Source of the DNA: Neobacillus niacini NBRC 15566
Lineage (GTDB): Bacteria; Bacillota; Bacilli; Bacillales; Cytobacillaceae
DNA: 32,529 bases
Direction: 5' to 3'
Assembly: GCF_001591505.1 (NCBI RefSeq)
Contig: NZ_BCVA01000055.1
Span: forward strand, 1-32,529
Positions 7,365 to 16,389 of the stretch are shown here, in pieces. The notes below the pieces were generated by a model. That model worked only from the letters and a program-made list of their open reading frames with translations. It did not search any database and was not told where the DNA came from. Numbering within the stretch: position 1 is the stretch's first letter; each line of letters opens with the position of its first letter. The translations under genes and the position numbers were made by a program.

Positions 7365-8636
7365 ATGAATCAACAAGTAGACCAAAAAGAAAAAACTGTT
7401 CAAGTAGAGGATATCATTATTGCCAGCCACACCATTAAGGATGTGATTTCGCCAACTCCTCTGCAGTATAATCACTTATTATCTGAGCGGTATGACTGTC
7501 ATATTTATTTAAAAAGGGAAGACATGCAAAGTGTTCGTTCCTTTAAAATCCGCGGAGCTTATAATCGCATAAAGAAGCTGACGGCCGAAGAATTAGAAAA
7601 TGGAATTATTTGTGCAAGCGCGGGAAATCACGCACAAGGAGTTGCCTATTCCTGCAACCATTTAAAAATTAACGGAAAAGTGTTTATGCCGACTACTACT
7701 CCAAAACAAAAGGTAAATCAGGTAAAATTTTGGGGTAAGGAACATGTGGAGATTGTTTTAGTAGGGGATACCTTTGACGACGCATATGAAAAAGCAATGG
7801 AATGCTCTCAAGTAGAAAATAGAACGTTTATCCATCCATTTGACGACACAGATGTAATTGCTGGTCAAGGTACAGTTGCGGTAGAGCTGTTGAATGATTG
7901 TCCTGAAAAAATTGACTACCTATTTGGAGCGATTGGTGGAGGTGGACTTCTCTCTGGAGTTGGAACCTATATGAAACATTTTTCACCAGAGACCCAATTA
8001 ATTGGTGTAGAACCCCAAGGGGCTGCTGGCATGAAGGAGTCAATTTTCAATGGAGAAGTGACCTCTCTCAAAGAAATTGACCCATTTGTCGATGGAGCAG
8101 CAGTCAAGACCGTCGGATCTATGACGTTTGAGATTTGCAAAGAAGTCGTTGATGATATTGTAGTCGTACCGGAAGGAAAAGTCTGCACAACACTTTTATC
8201 TCTCTACAATGAAAATGCGATTGTGGTTGAACCAACAGGTGCACTCTCGATTGCAGCACTTGATCAATTTACAGATGAAATTAAAGGCAAAACGGTAGTC
8301 TGCATTGTAAGTGGCGGAAACAACGATATCGGTCGGATGCAAGAAATCAAAGAACGTTCTAAGCTATATGAGGGGCTGCAACATTATTTTATTGTTCAAT
8401 TCCCACAACGTCCGGGAGCATTACGTGAATTTTTAGATGATGTGTTGGGACCAAATGACGATATCAGCCATTTTGAATACACGAAAAAGAACAACCGTGA
8501 AACCGGTCCAGCCTTAGTAGGGATTGAGCTGAAGTGCAAAGATGACTACTTCCCACTTATCGAACGTATAAAGGCAAAAGGATTTGTTTACCGTGAAGTG
8601 AATAATGACAGCACCTTGTTCCAAATGCTGGTTTAG
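7365..8636 (+). CDS. ilvA: Threonine dehydratase (threonine ammonia-lyase), biosynthetic
   Basis: IlvA is a PLP enzyme that deaminates threonine to 2-oxobutanoate, the first step of isoleucine synthesis. The 423 aa match the short Bacillus form. The Schiff-base lysine is Lys61 in SFKIRGAY; the AGNHAQG and GGGGLLSG phosphate-binding loops and the SGGNND motif near residue 315 are all present. The C-terminal 85 residues or so form the single ACT-like regulatory domain (HYFIVQFPQRPGALREF), where isoleucine feedback is expected. AGGAGG lies about 8 nt before the ATG. The upstream T-box with an Ile specifier fits this function exactly. It is monocistronic, closed by a terminator. Confidence 0.97.
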   Translation: MNQQVDQKEKTVQVEDIIIASHTIKDVISPTPLQYNHLLSERYDCHIYLKREDMQSVRSFKIRGAYNRIKKLTAEELENGIICASAGNHAQGVAYSCNHLKINGKVFMPTTTPKQKVNQVKFWGKEHVEIVLVGDTFDDAYEKAMECSQVENRTFIHPFDDTDVIAGQGTVAVELLNDCPEKIDYLFGAIGGGGLLSGVGTYMKHFSPETQLIGVEPQGAAGMKESIFNGEVTSLKEIDPFVDGAAVKTVGSMTFEICKEVVDDIVVVPEGKVCTTLLSLYNENAIVVEPTGALSIAALDQFTDEIKGKTVVCIVSGGNNDIGRMQEIKERSKLYEGLQHYFIVQFPQRPGALREFLDDVLGPNDDISHFEYTKKNNRETGPALVGIELKCKDDYFPLIERIKAKGFVYREVNNDSTLFQMLV

Positions 8637-8643
8637 AAACATT

Positions 8644-8672
8644 AAAGAGTCCAATTTGGGGCTCTTTTCTTT
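8644..8672 (+). terminator. Terminator of ilvA
   Basis: AAAGAGTCC (8644-8652) pairs with GGGGCTCTTT (8658-8667), one base unmatched, followed by a T-rich stretch. Confidence 0.75.
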
Positions 8673-8768
8673 TTGTGACCATATAACCAGATAACACTTT
8701 TACCACATTCGTTGAATTTTCATTTATAATGGTTTCAAGATAACAATAATTTATAAGGTGGGGGCAAT

Positions 8769-10361
8769 GTGTCAAAGTTGATTTATACAAATGGTGTCAT
8801 TTATACCCTTGATTCCAACCAGCCAGTGGTTGAGTCTGTGGTAATAGAGAATGGCAGGGTCGTAGATTTAGGTTCACATCAGGAGATGAACCTACAATGG
8901 GGAAGAGCAGGGGCAAGAGTAATTGACCTTCAAGGGAAAATGGTTACACCTGGACTCATTGACAGCCACTTACACATGTCAGGCGTTGCCTTTAATTTTT
9001 TGGACTTAGATCTAACTGGGGTAACATCTAAAACCGAAATGCTCGAAAAAATAAAGCAAAAAGCAGATACTATTTCCCCTGGAAAATGGCTGATAGGAAT
9101 GGGTTGGGATGAGAATCTTTTTACAGAAGGATCGATTCCGACTATCGAGGAATTAGATTACGTTGCGCCCCATTGTCCGATTTACCTAAAAAGGATTTGC
9201 TATCATGCCTTTTTAGTGAATAGTAAAGCACTAGAGATGAGTCACTATCATCCATCCATTGAGGTACCGAAAGGCGGAAGGGTGGTTTTGGACCCACATT
9301 CAAAAAAACCGACAGGGCTGCTGTTGGAGTCCGCTTCGCAATTAGTAACCAAACACATTCCAGATAAAACCTATGTTGAGTTAAAAAATGGTCTGGGACA
9401 GGCAATGAACTTTGCTATTAAAAAAGGCTTAACCAGTGTCCATACCAATGATCCTGCTTATTTAGGCGGCCTGGAACAAACCTATCGCATGTATGATGAA
9501 CTACTCAATCAAGAACAAAAAGGGCTACGTTGTAACCTTTTGATTGATTATCCATACCTTCCTGCCTTAAAAGAAAAAGGGATGTTTGCTGGTTTTGGCA
9601 ACGAAACATTACAAATCGGTGCTATTAAGATATTTGCGGATGGAGCATTTGGAAGGAGAACCGCTTTGCTTTCGGAGCCTTACCATGACGAACCCGGTCA
9701 ATTTGGGGAAGCCATGCAAACGGAAGAAGTTCTTTTTAACATTGTTAAAGACGCCCGTGATCAATCTATGCCAATAGCCGTTCATACGATAGGTGATCAG
9801 GCTTTAGAGAATGTTCTCAATATCTTAGACAATTTCCCAAGGGCGAACTATCGTGATCGAATTATCCACACTTCATTAGTTAGAGAAGATTTAATCGCTC
9901 GATTAGCTGATCCGAGTATCGTTGCCGATATCCAGCCAAGGTTTGTTGTCGGTGATTATCCATGGGTAATTGACAGGATTGGCAGGGAGCGGGAACCGTA
10001 TTTATATGCATGGAAATCCTTGCTATCTAATGGGGTTATCTGTGCGGGAGGGTCTGACGCACCGGTTGAACCTGTTGATCCTTTACTTGGTATTCATGCA
10101 GCTGTTACCCGAAAAACCCCTGGTAAGACTGAGTGTTGGAATGAGAGTCAGAAAATCTCGATGTTTGAAGCAGTTAAGCTTTTTACAATTGGCGGTGCCT
10201 ATGCAACAAACGAAGAAGCAATAAAAGGGACTATTTCAAGAGGAAAGTTAGCGGATATGACAGTGTATTCTAAGAATCTCTTTGAATTGGAAAATCCTGA
10301 TGAACTATTAACTACGAATATTGAAATGACCATTATCGACGGGGAAATTCAAAGGGTCTAG
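8769..10361 (+). CDS. Amidohydrolase family 3 protein (YtcJ-like)
   Basis: This 530-aa metal-dependent hydrolase of the amidohydrolase superfamily is the same size as B. subtilis YtcJ. The N-terminal beta-sandwich strand (IYTNGVIYTLD) leads into the metal-binding DSHLHM motif (His67 and His69). Later come AVHTIGDQAL with its conserved His, GGSDAPVEPVDPLLGI, and the closing GTISRGKLADMTVYSKN strand. The family includes N-substituted formamide deformylase and many enzymes of unknown substrate; no finer call is possible. The start is GTG at 8769, preceded by AAGGTGGGGG (8755-8764); an ATG at 8767 is out of frame. No signal peptide is seen, so it is cytosolic. It is apparently monocistronic. Confidence 0.92.
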   Translation: MSKLIYTNGVIYTLDSNQPVVESVVIENGRVVDLGSHQEMNLQWGRAGARVIDLQGKMVTPGLIDSHLHMSGVAFNFLDLDLTGVTSKTEMLEKIKQKADTISPGKWLIGMGWDENLFTEGSIPTIEELDYVAPHCPIYLKRICYHAFLVNSKALEMSHYHPSIEVPKGGRVVLDPHSKKPTGLLLESASQLVTKHIPDKTYVELKNGLGQAMNFAIKKGLTSVHTNDPAYLGGLEQTYRMYDELLNQEQKGLRCNLLIDYPYLPALKEKGMFAGFGNETLQIGAIKIFADGAFGRRTALLSEPYHDEPGQFGEAMQTEEVLFNIVKDARDQSMPIAVHTIGDQALENVLNILDNFPRANYRDRIIHTSLVREDLIARLADPSIVADIQPRFVVGDYPWVIDRIGREREPYLYAWKSLLSNGVICAGGSDAPVEPVDPLLGIHAAVTRKTPGKTECWNESQKISMFEAVKLFTIGGAYATNEEAIKGTISRGKLADMTVYSKNLFELENPDELLTTNIEMTIIDGEIQRV

Positions 10362-10423
10362 TAAAAAAAGAGTAGCGATTATTGTAAAAGAGTTCGATTG
10401 TTGAAGTACAAAAATTAAAAAAG

Positions 10424-10478
10424 CAGCAAATAAAAGCAATCCAATATTAGCTTATTTATTGGACTGCTTTATTTGCTG
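10424..10478. terminator. Long hairpin between convergent genes
   Basis: About 22 bp pair (10424-10446 with 10457-10478), interrupted by one bulge and one mismatch. On the minus strand the stem is followed by CTTTTTTAATTTTT, so it best serves the minus-strand gene at 10608, though it may also slow the plus-strand transcript. Confidence 0.7.
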
Positions 10479-10607
10479 AATACAAAAAGAATTTTACTCA
10501 TATTAACATGCTAATTAGCGATCCTTGGCGTATCATTTAGCAGGAGTATGCACACCAAAGCAGACAGACTCTAAAAAGTGCGCTGAAATAATTTCAAAAT
10601 AAAAACA

Positions 10608-11093
10608 TTATTTTTTTATAATCGGTATATAAATATCAAAATGTGGATCACTCGGATCACGATCAACAGGGCAATATTCATGTTTAATCGGCATATAAGG
10701 ATCATAGTAATCTACACCAGCTTCTCTTAAAGCGGTATAGTCACTATCAAATAGCCATTGATGTAAATCCGCATATGTCTTATGTATATCTTTTCCTTTG
10801 TGATGTGTAGTCTTCACATACGTCCATTCAGGAACTCTTATTTCAATCATTCCATCAGGAATCTCCTGCTCGTCACTCACTTCATACACAGCATAATGTG
10901 CGAACCCATTTTCAACTACATGATAAGATAGACCTAATTGAACACTGGGATTCACCTTATACTTTAATTCATCTGCTCGGTCTTCTGTTTGTTGAATGAC
11001 TTCTTTTAAATTCGGTACAATTTCTGAAAATATTCCCTCCCATTTTAATCCCACTGCCCGAAAGGCTGGTAACGTTACAATTTCATAGTTCAC
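10608..11093 (-). CDS. GyrI-like / AraC effector-binding domain protein
   Basis: This 161-aa stand-alone GyrI-like small-molecule-binding domain starts NYEIVTLPAFRAVGLKWEG. It contains GLSYHVVENGFAHYAVYEV and VPEWTYVKTTHHKG in the middle and ends CPVDRDPSDPHFDIYIPI, the order typical of the family. Such proteins bind hydrophobic or cationic ligands; no DNA-binding domain is attached here, so it is not itself a repressor. The start is GTG at 11093, with GGGAGGAA seven or so bases upstream. It lies 61 nt after the YyaC-like gene on the same strand and could be cotranscribed. The ligand is unknown. Confidence 0.88.
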   Translation of the reverse strand: MNYEIVTLPAFRAVGLKWEGIFSEIVPNLKEVIQQTEDRADELKYKVNPSVQLGLSYHVVENGFAHYAVYEVSDEQEIPDGMIEIRVPEWTYVKTTHHKGKDIHKTYADLHQWLFDSDYTALREAGVDYYDPYMPIKHEYCPVDRDPSDPHFDIYIPIIKK

Positions 11094-11154
11094 TTTATTT
11101 CCTCCCTATATCTTAAAGTTTCATAAATTCCTTATACAGTTGTTATTCAAGTGG

Positions 11155-11754
11155 TTATACAACTAATAAAGATCGATCAGATGGGTATCTAAAATATTGT
11201 CTAACAGTTAAAGAGATTCCCTTAGCAATCGAAGTAGCCATCGTATATATAAGATGAAGATCTGTACATAACAAAGAATCTTTTAAGGCAGGATTATTCT
11301 CGGTGACCACACCTGTTATACTGCAGTTCCCAATTGGAGGAAGAACATTTCCCAGCCCAAATCCAGGGACAATCGATCCATCCTTAACCACGAGGGAATT
11401 TACCAATTCTTCGCTTCCTAACACACTATCAATTGCGATAACAAAACTATTTTTTCGGAAGGAGTGTTGTGCTAATTCCGGGACAAGTGTTGTTGCATCT
11501 AGTGGTGCCCGCAGGTTTCCAAGGACGGTTAAGCGATCAGGATAATTGTTCTTCAACAGGCTTCCAACAAAAGGACCCAGGCTATCGCCATTAATCCGAC
11601 TAGAGCCAATTCCAATTACATAAATATGTTCAGTCGTGTCTGGGATAAGAGAATAAAGTGCCTGGCGAATATAGAGAGGTGCTAATTTATCATTAAAGGG
11701 AATTACTATATTAGGTCTAGATTGTAAACTACAACTAAAAGTGCTGCTGCCCAT
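11155..11754 (-). CDS. yyaC: YyaC family spore protein (DUF1256, GPR-like fold)
   Basis: The 199-aa protein matches the YyaC/DUF1256 family, which is restricted to endospore formers and related in fold to the germination protease GPR. Key visible parts are IYVIGIGSSRINGDSLGPFVG near residue 45-65, FVIAIDSVLG, and PGFGLGNVLPPIGNCSITG. The family is annotated as a putative sporulation protein or spore protease; activity is not established. The ATG at 11754 has GAGGTG about 8 nt upstream. It follows the FAD dehydrogenase gene by 89 nt with no terminator between them. It may be one of several DUF1256 paralogues, so the symbol is tentative. Confidence 0.8.
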   Translation of the reverse strand: MGSSTFSCSLQSRPNIVIPFNDKLAPLYIRQALYSLIPDTTEHIYVIGIGSSRINGDSLGPFVGSLLKNNYPDRLTVLGNLRAPLDATTLVPELAQHSFRKNSFVIAIDSVLGSEELVNSLVVKDGSIVPGFGLGNVLPPIGNCSITGVVTENNPALKDSLLCTDLHLIYTMATSIAKGISLTVRQYFRYPSDRSLLVV

Positions 11755-11843
11755 GCTTTAACACCTCACCATCTTTTATATTGACAAACAATTCTTTACT
11801 TCTAATTAAATATCCTTCTATTTTTGCAAAATCAATTAATCTA

Positions 11844-13493
11844 TTATTCTTTTGCTAGTGCACGTCCTGCTTGTCTGCCAGTAAATAGGCATCCCCCCAG
11901 AAAGGTTCCTTCTAGTGCACGGTACCCATGAACCCCGCCGCCGCCAAAACCGCAAACCTCTCCAGCGGCATATAATCCAGGCACTGGATTACCTTCTGAA
12001 TTTAGTACCCTGCCAGATAAATCTGTTTGGAGTCCGCCTAATGTTTTTCGACTCACAATATGCAGGCGTACCGCTATCAATGGACCATTTTTTGGATCAA
12101 GTAGTTTATGAGGGGAGGCAACACGAATCAGTTTGTCGCCAATATAGTTGCGCGCTCCACGAATGGCAGTCACCTGCAGATCCTTTGTAAACTTATTGTC
12201 CAGCTCACGGTCTCTTGCTGCAATCTGCCGCTGGATTTCATTATAGCTAAGAAGGTTATCACCCGTTAGCTTATTCATCCCTTCCACAAGCTCCGTTAAA
12301 TGATCAGCAATCACAAAATCCTCGCCTTTTTCCATAAACGCCTTGACCGGAGCAGTGGGACCGGGTAGAACACGGGACAGTACTTTTTTTATACTTTTAC
12401 CAGTTAGGTCAGGGTTTTGCTCTGAGCCAGAAAGCGCAAACTCTTTTTCTATTATTTTCTGAGTTAAGATAAACCAGGAATAATCATATCCTGTTTTCTG
12501 GATAGCTTCTAGCGTACCTAACGTGTCAAACCCCGGGAAATTCGGTGCTTGAAAACGTTTCCCTTTTGCATCAAGCCAAATGGATGAAGGTCCTGGAAGG
12601 ATGCGAATACCGTGATTACTCCATATGGGATTCCAGTTTTTAATCCCTTCCGTATAGTGCCACATACGATCGCGGTTTACGATTCTGCCTCCAGCATTTT
12701 CGGTAATAGAGAGCATTCTGCCATCAACATGATCAGGAACACCGGAAATCATATTTTTTGGTGCATTCCCCAGCCGCTTCGGCCAATTGTTTCGAATTAA
12801 ATCTGGATTCCCCCCGATTCCTCCACTTGTAACAAGGACTGCCTGTGCATGAAATTCAAATTCTCCAATCACTTCTCGAGAACTTGCTTCACCGCGGGCT
12901 GCTGAACTCGGAATGAGAATTGAGCCATTCACCCCAACGACAGTACCATTTTCTGTCAGTAATTCATTGACCCGATGTCGAGGTCGATAGTCTATAAGGC
13001 CTGCCGACATGGCATTACGGACTTTTTTCTCAAAAGGTTCAACAATACCTGGACCTGTCCCCCATACAATATGAAACCGCGGAACAGAATTCCCATGCCC
13101 TTCAGCCAGATATCCGCCACGCTCTGCCCAACCAACTACGGGAAAGAAACGGACTCCCATATTAAATAACCATTCTCGTTTTTCACCGGCAGCAAAGTCG
13201 ACATATGCTTCTGCCCATTTTTTTCCCCAGTAATCTTCGTCTTCTTCTCTGTCAAAACCCGCGGCACCTAACCAGTCTTGCCAAGCAAGTTCCCGTGAAT
13301 CTTTTATGCCCATTCTTCGTTGTTCAGGTGAATCCACAAGAAACAATCCCCCAAAGGACCACCAGGCTTGTCCGCCCATTGAAGCCTCAGGTTCTTGATC
13401 CAGTAGCAGAACCTTCTTACCTGCCTCAGCAAGCTCAGCAGTTGCCACTAAACCAGCTAGGCCAGCACCTACTATAATCACATCAAACTTCAT
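11844..13493 (-). CDS. FAD-binding dehydrogenase (fumarate reductase/KsdD-like)
   Basis: This flavoprotein of 549 aa belongs to the FAD_binding_2 family (fumarate reductase, 3-ketosteroid dehydrogenase). It begins with a dinucleotide-binding fold, DVIIVGAGLAGLVATAEL, then LLDQEPEASMGGQAWWSFGG, where the flavin binds. The C-terminal part has ATEFGG-like family features: VSRKTLGGLQTDLSGRVLN and GLYAAGEVCGFGGGGVHGYR, the second FAD-binding segment. No heme or Fe-S motif, no signal peptide. Substrate is unknown; steroid dehydrogenation is not implied. Two consecutive ATGs follow GGAGG; the second (13493) has better spacing than the first (13496). It is first in a possible three-gene minus-strand unit with yyaC and the GyrI-like gene. 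Confidence 0.9.
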   Translation of the reverse strand: MKFDVIIVGAGLAGLVATAELAEAGKKVLLLDQEPEASMGGQAWWSFGGLFLVDSPEQRRMGIKDSRELAWQDWLGAAGFDREEDEDYWGKKWAEAYVDFAAGEKREWLFNMGVRFFPVVGWAERGGYLAEGHGNSVPRFHIVWGTGPGIVEPFEKKVRNAMSAGLIDYRPRHRVNELLTENGTVVGVNGSILIPSSAARGEASSREVIGEFEFHAQAVLVTSGGIGGNPDLIRNNWPKRLGNAPKNMISGVPDHVDGRMLSITENAGGRIVNRDRMWHYTEGIKNWNPIWSNHGIRILPGPSSIWLDAKGKRFQAPNFPGFDTLGTLEAIQKTGYDYSWFILTQKIIEKEFALSGSEQNPDLTGKSIKKVLSRVLPGPTAPVKAFMEKGEDFVIADHLTELVEGMNKLTGDNLLSYNEIQRQIAARDRELDNKFTKDLQVTAIRGARNYIGDKLIRVASPHKLLDPKNGPLIAVRLHIVSRKTLGGLQTDLSGRVLNSEGNPVPGLYAAGEVCGFGGGGVHGYRALEGTFLGGCLFTGRQAGRALAKE

Positions 13494-13631
13494 CATTTAC
13501 CTCCAGAACATTAGATACCTTGATGGTATTTTAAGTATTCCGAAAAGTCAATCAGGTAATTTTAACAGGAATATGGACGTTGAACATAGAATAATAGTAG
13601 TAATGTTTTAAGAGGGGAGATTATTCTAGCC

Positions 13632-14003
13632 ATGACGAATAGTAAAGGGAAATATAACCCGAACGCAAGTATTGAAGATTTAGACGAGGCGAAACGACTT
13701 CCTGGTTTCGGCAAACCGCTTCCCAAAAATTTTTTCTCCGGTGATATCTACTCTAATTTTCAAAAAACGGCCAAAGAAGCCGGTTATTTACCACCTTTTG
13801 TTGCATTACAAAAGGAAATCAAGCAAGATATGGCAAAACTGCTTAAACTAATAGACGACGGGACCTCTGAAGAGAAGATGAATAGCTTTATTGATGATTT
13901 GAATGTCAAGGTAAAAAAATATAATATCGAATGTCCAACAAGTATGCAAAAGATGTTAATTTCCTTAGAGGATATTGACCTGCATGCTAAGATTTGGCAG
14001 TAG
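13632..14003 (+). CDS. DUF1992 protein (DnaJC28 conserved-domain family)
   Basis: The 123-aa protein matches the DUF1992 domain shared by bacterial small proteins and eukaryotic DNAJC28. The signature is an LPGFGKPLP segment near residue 23-31, followed by an FQKTAKEAGYLPPFVALQKEIKQ helix, the counterpart of the family's YLPPWIELQKEI motif. The rest is charged helix. There is no J domain. Function is unknown. A GAGGGGAGA site (13612-13620) lies upstream of the ATG, spacing a little long. It diverges from the FAD dehydrogenase gene. Confidence 0.82.
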   Translation: MTNSKGKYNPNASIEDLDEAKRLPGFGKPLPKNFFSGDIYSNFQKTAKEAGYLPPFVALQKEIKQDMAKLLKLIDDGTSEEKMNSFIDDLNVKVKKYNIECPTSMQKMLISLEDIDLHAKIWQ

Positions 14004-14099
14004 AGAACAGGAAAGAATCAAATATTAGATAAAGTGACTAAGATAAAGAAAGAACATTCGATCTAGACTAGTTCAAAAATAGAGAAGGGATGTTGAGAA

Positions 14100-14561
14100 A
14101 TGGACGATCGTTTTTTTCGAAATGCAATGGGGAAATTCGCAACGGGTATTACCGTTGTTTCAACGGAAGTAGAAGGTGAAGCACATGGCATGACAGCGAA
14201 TGCGTTTGTATCTGTTTCACTAAACCCTAAATTAATCCTTATTTCGATCGATAAAAGAGCAAGAATGCTTCCACTCATTCAAAGATCCAAAAAATTTGCC
14301 GTTAGCTTTTTATCTGCGGAACAGCAAACAGAATCTATGCGTTTTGCAGGGCAAATTAAGGAGGACACTCCTTATAATTTTGAGCAATTTGGAAATTTAC
14401 CCGTCATTCAAGGCGCACTTGCAAACCTGACATGTACGCTCTACAACGAGGTCGAGGCAGGAGATCACGTTTTATTTATTGGTGAGGTTACCGACCTTAA
14501 AGTAAACGAAGGGGACCCGTTGTTATACTTCGGCGGCCAATACCGAAAATTAACCGAATAA
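14100..14561 (+). CDS. Flavin reductase family protein (FMN-binding split barrel)
   Basis: This 153-aa protein has the N-terminal signature FRNAMGKFATGITVVST of HpaC-type flavin reductases. GMTANAFVSVSLNPKLILISI binds the flavin isoalloxazine, and GDHVLFIGEVTDLKV and PLLYFGGQYRKL close the barrel. Family members use NAD(P)H to reduce FMN or FAD for partner monooxygenases; no monooxygenase is adjacent, so the partner is unknown. The ATG has GAAGGGAT upstream. A terminator follows directly. It may be transcribed with the DUF1992 gene 96 nt upstream. Confidence 0.92.
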   Translation: MDDRFFRNAMGKFATGITVVSTEVEGEAHGMTANAFVSVSLNPKLILISIDKRARMLPLIQRSKKFAVSFLSAEQQTESMRFAGQIKEDTPYNFEQFGNLPVIQGALANLTCTLYNEVEAGDHVLFIGEVTDLKVNEGDPLLYFGGQYRKLTE

Positions 14562-14570
14562 TGTATTTGA

Positions 14571-14595
14571 AAAGCTGTCACATGGCAGCTTTTTC
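14571..14595 (+). terminator. Terminator of the flavin reductase gene
   Basis: AAAGCTGTC (14571-14579) pairs with GGCAGCTTT (14584-14592), one G-U, loop ACAT, then Ts. Confidence 0.8.
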
Positions 14596-14598
14596 TTA

Positions 14599-14626
14599 TT
14601 GTCATTCTGGTGAGGTTCTGTACAAT
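14599..14626 (+). promoter_or_regulatory. Sigma-A promoter for the YczI-like gene
   Basis: TTGTCA (14599-14604) and TACAAT (14621-14626) are separated by 16 bp, both 5/6 matches. The start codon is 20 bp downstream. Confidence 0.65.
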
Positions 14627-14646
14627 TAGAAGAGGAGGGATGGACG

Positions 14647-14877
14647 GTGTTAAAAAAAATTAGACTTATTTTAGGCATAATCGTTTTAATATTAGCTCTA
14701 TTTGGATTAATTACGAAAAACTTTGTTGCTCAGCCCTTTATGATGTTAGGTTTATTTGCCTTCATCTTAGTAGGTGGTATAGATGAACTGAACCAAGGAA
14801 AAAAACCACGTGGTTATGTTAGTATCTTTGTTGCAGTATTCGTTTTGGCTGTTGTTATAAAAACTTTCTTTCCATAG
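14647..14877 (+). CDS. Small membrane protein, DUF3953 (YczI-like)
   Basis: This 76-aa protein has three hydrophobic helices (about residues 4-23, 29-46 and 56-75) and a short polar loop, DELNQGKKPRG. It resembles B. subtilis YczI of the DUF3953 family in size and layout, including the FGLITKNFVAQPFMMLGL segment. Function is unknown. The start is GTG at 14647 with GAGGAGG (14632-14638) 8 nt upstream. It has its own promoter and terminator, so it is a single-gene unit. Confidence 0.78.
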   Translation: MLKKIRLILGIIVLILALFGLITKNFVAQPFMMLGLFAFILVGGIDELNQGKKPRGYVSIFVAVFVLAVVIKTFFP

Positions 14878-14892
14878 AGTAATAGAATGGAG

Positions 14893-14922
14893 AAGACCTT
14901 CAATCATTTGGAGGTCTTTTTT
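14893..14922 (+). terminator. Terminator of the YczI-like gene
   Basis: Eleven base pairs (14893-14903 with 14908-14918, one G-U), loop TCAT, then a run of Ts. Confidence 0.85.
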
Positions 14923-15077
14923 CTATCAAAAGAGGCTAAAGGATGAAGCCATTACACCAAATTATTTCCCAACTCTTCAACGATGATAATATATTGATTA
15001 ATTAGAAGTTTCTAAATAAACTCAGTATTACAGCACAAAGAAAGCTGTACATAAAAAAATAGGAGAGGGGAAATAAA

Positions 15078-16346
15078 ATGAGGAAGAAAAAAAAGATTGC
15101 TTCAGCACTAGTTGCATTAACAATGGGGGTCTCATTGTTTGCATCTGCGGCTTATGGTGAAGGCACAGATTCTAATGATACATTCCGAGTCAATATTAAT
15201 GGACCTAGTTCTGAAAAAGTAAAAGCCAAGCAAACAACTGGAGTACGATGGGATTTCGGATCCGAAGGATATACAACCACTGTCAATTCTAAACAATACC
15301 AAGCTTTACTAAATAATAAAAATTTAACCATTGAGAAGGTTTCAGAAGTACAATTGGATCGTGTAGAAAATGCATCAAAAGATAAAATCGGTACTACTGC
15401 TATTACATCTCTACCAAGTGACCGCACACCGTGGGGCATGCAAGCAATCTATAATGACCCGAACATCACAAGTACATCTGGTGGAGCTGGAATTAAGGTG
15501 GCTGTGTTAGATACAGGTACGTATATTAACCATTATGATTTAACAGGTAGTGCCGAACAATGTAAAGACTTTACCCAATCTTCATCACCTATTATTAATG
15601 GTTCATGTACAGATCGGAATGGACATGGTACACACGTCGCTGGAACTGTTTTGGCACACGGGGCCTCTGATGGTCTAGGAATCTATGGTGTAGCACCACA
15701 GGCGAAGCTTTGGGCATATAAGGTTTTAACGGACAGTGGATCTGGATATTCTGATGATATTGCAGGTGCCATTCGTCACGTAGCAGATGAAGCCGTAAGA
15801 ACAGGATCAAAAGTAGTCCTATCGATGTCACTCGGATCAAGCGCAAAAGACACAATGATTGCTAGTGCAGTAGATTATGCGTATAGCAAGGGAGTATTAG
15901 TTGTGGCAGCAGCCGGCAACTCAGGATATGCGGCCAATACTATCGGATATCCAGGTGCCTTAAAGAATGCCGTTGCAGTAGCAGCCTTAGAAAATGTTCA
16001 GCAAAATGGCACATACCGCATTGCCGATTTCTCTTCTCGTGGTAATCCTTTAACAGATGGTGATTACGTGATTCAAGAAAAAGATGTAGAGATTTCTGCG
16101 CCGGGCGCTGCAATTGAATCTACATGGTATGATGGGAACTACAATACAATCAGTGGAACTTCCATGGCAACTCCACACGTATCAGGCTTAGCAGCAAAAA
16201 TTTGGTCATCGAATCTTTCTTGGTCTAACGCTCAGCTTCGTTCTGAGTTGCAAAGAAGGGCCAAACTGTACGATATTAAAGGCGGATATGGTGCAACAAC
16301 TGGGGATGACTATGCTTCAGGATTCGGTTTTGCAAGAGTAAAATAA
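15078..16346 (+). CDS. Secreted subtilisin-family serine protease (S41/sphericase type)
   Basis: This extracellular S8 protease precursor has 422 aa. A Sec signal peptide (MRKKKKIASALVALTMGVSL, cleavage near the AYG at 25-27) leads into a propeptide to about residue 116. The mature enzyme probably starts near TPWGMQAIY. The catalytic triad is complete: Asp145 (AVLDTG), His183 (GHGTHVAG) and Ser362 (GTSMATPH), with oxyanion Asn281 (AAGNSG). Cys162 and Cys177 flank the segment before the catalytic His, as in the psychrophilic subtilisins S39/S41 and sphericase, where they form a disulfide; most Bacillus subtilisins have no Cys. The C-terminal DDYASGFGFARVK also matches that group. AGGAGAGGGG lies before the ATG. 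Expected role is scavenging of extracellular protein. It is monocistronic. Confidence 0.95.
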   Translation: MRKKKKIASALVALTMGVSLFASAAYGEGTDSNDTFRVNINGPSSEKVKAKQTTGVRWDFGSEGYTTTVNSKQYQALLNNKNLTIEKVSEVQLDRVENASKDKIGTTAITSLPSDRTPWGMQAIYNDPNITSTSGGAGIKVAVLDTGTYINHYDLTGSAEQCKDFTQSSSPIINGSCTDRNGHGTHVAGTVLAHGASDGLGIYGVAPQAKLWAYKVLTDSGSGYSDDIAGAIRHVADEAVRTGSKVVLSMSLGSSAKDTMIASAVDYAYSKGVLVVAAAGNSGYAANTIGYPGALKNAVAVAALENVQQNGTYRIADFSSRGNPLTDGDYVIQEKDVEISAPGAAIESTWYDGNYNTISGTSMATPHVSGLAAKIWSSNLSWSNAQLRSELQRRAKLYDIKGGYGATTGDDYASGFGFARVK

Positions 16347-16350
16347 TCAT

Positions 16351-16389
16351 AGAGAAAAGCCATCTGATTTTTTCAGATGGCTTTTCTCT
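16351..16389. terminator. Bidirectional terminator between protease and transporter genes
   Basis: A perfect 17-bp stem (16351-16367 with 16373-16389) has a TTTTT loop. The AAAAG and CTTTT arms give U-tracts on both strands, ending the converging transcripts. Confidence 0.9.

Noticed and set aside
11760..11860. Minus-strand frame of about 37 codons between the FAD dehydrogenase and yyaC
   Set aside because: Protein-like composition but no start codon or ribosome site near its beginning; it overlaps both flanking genes.
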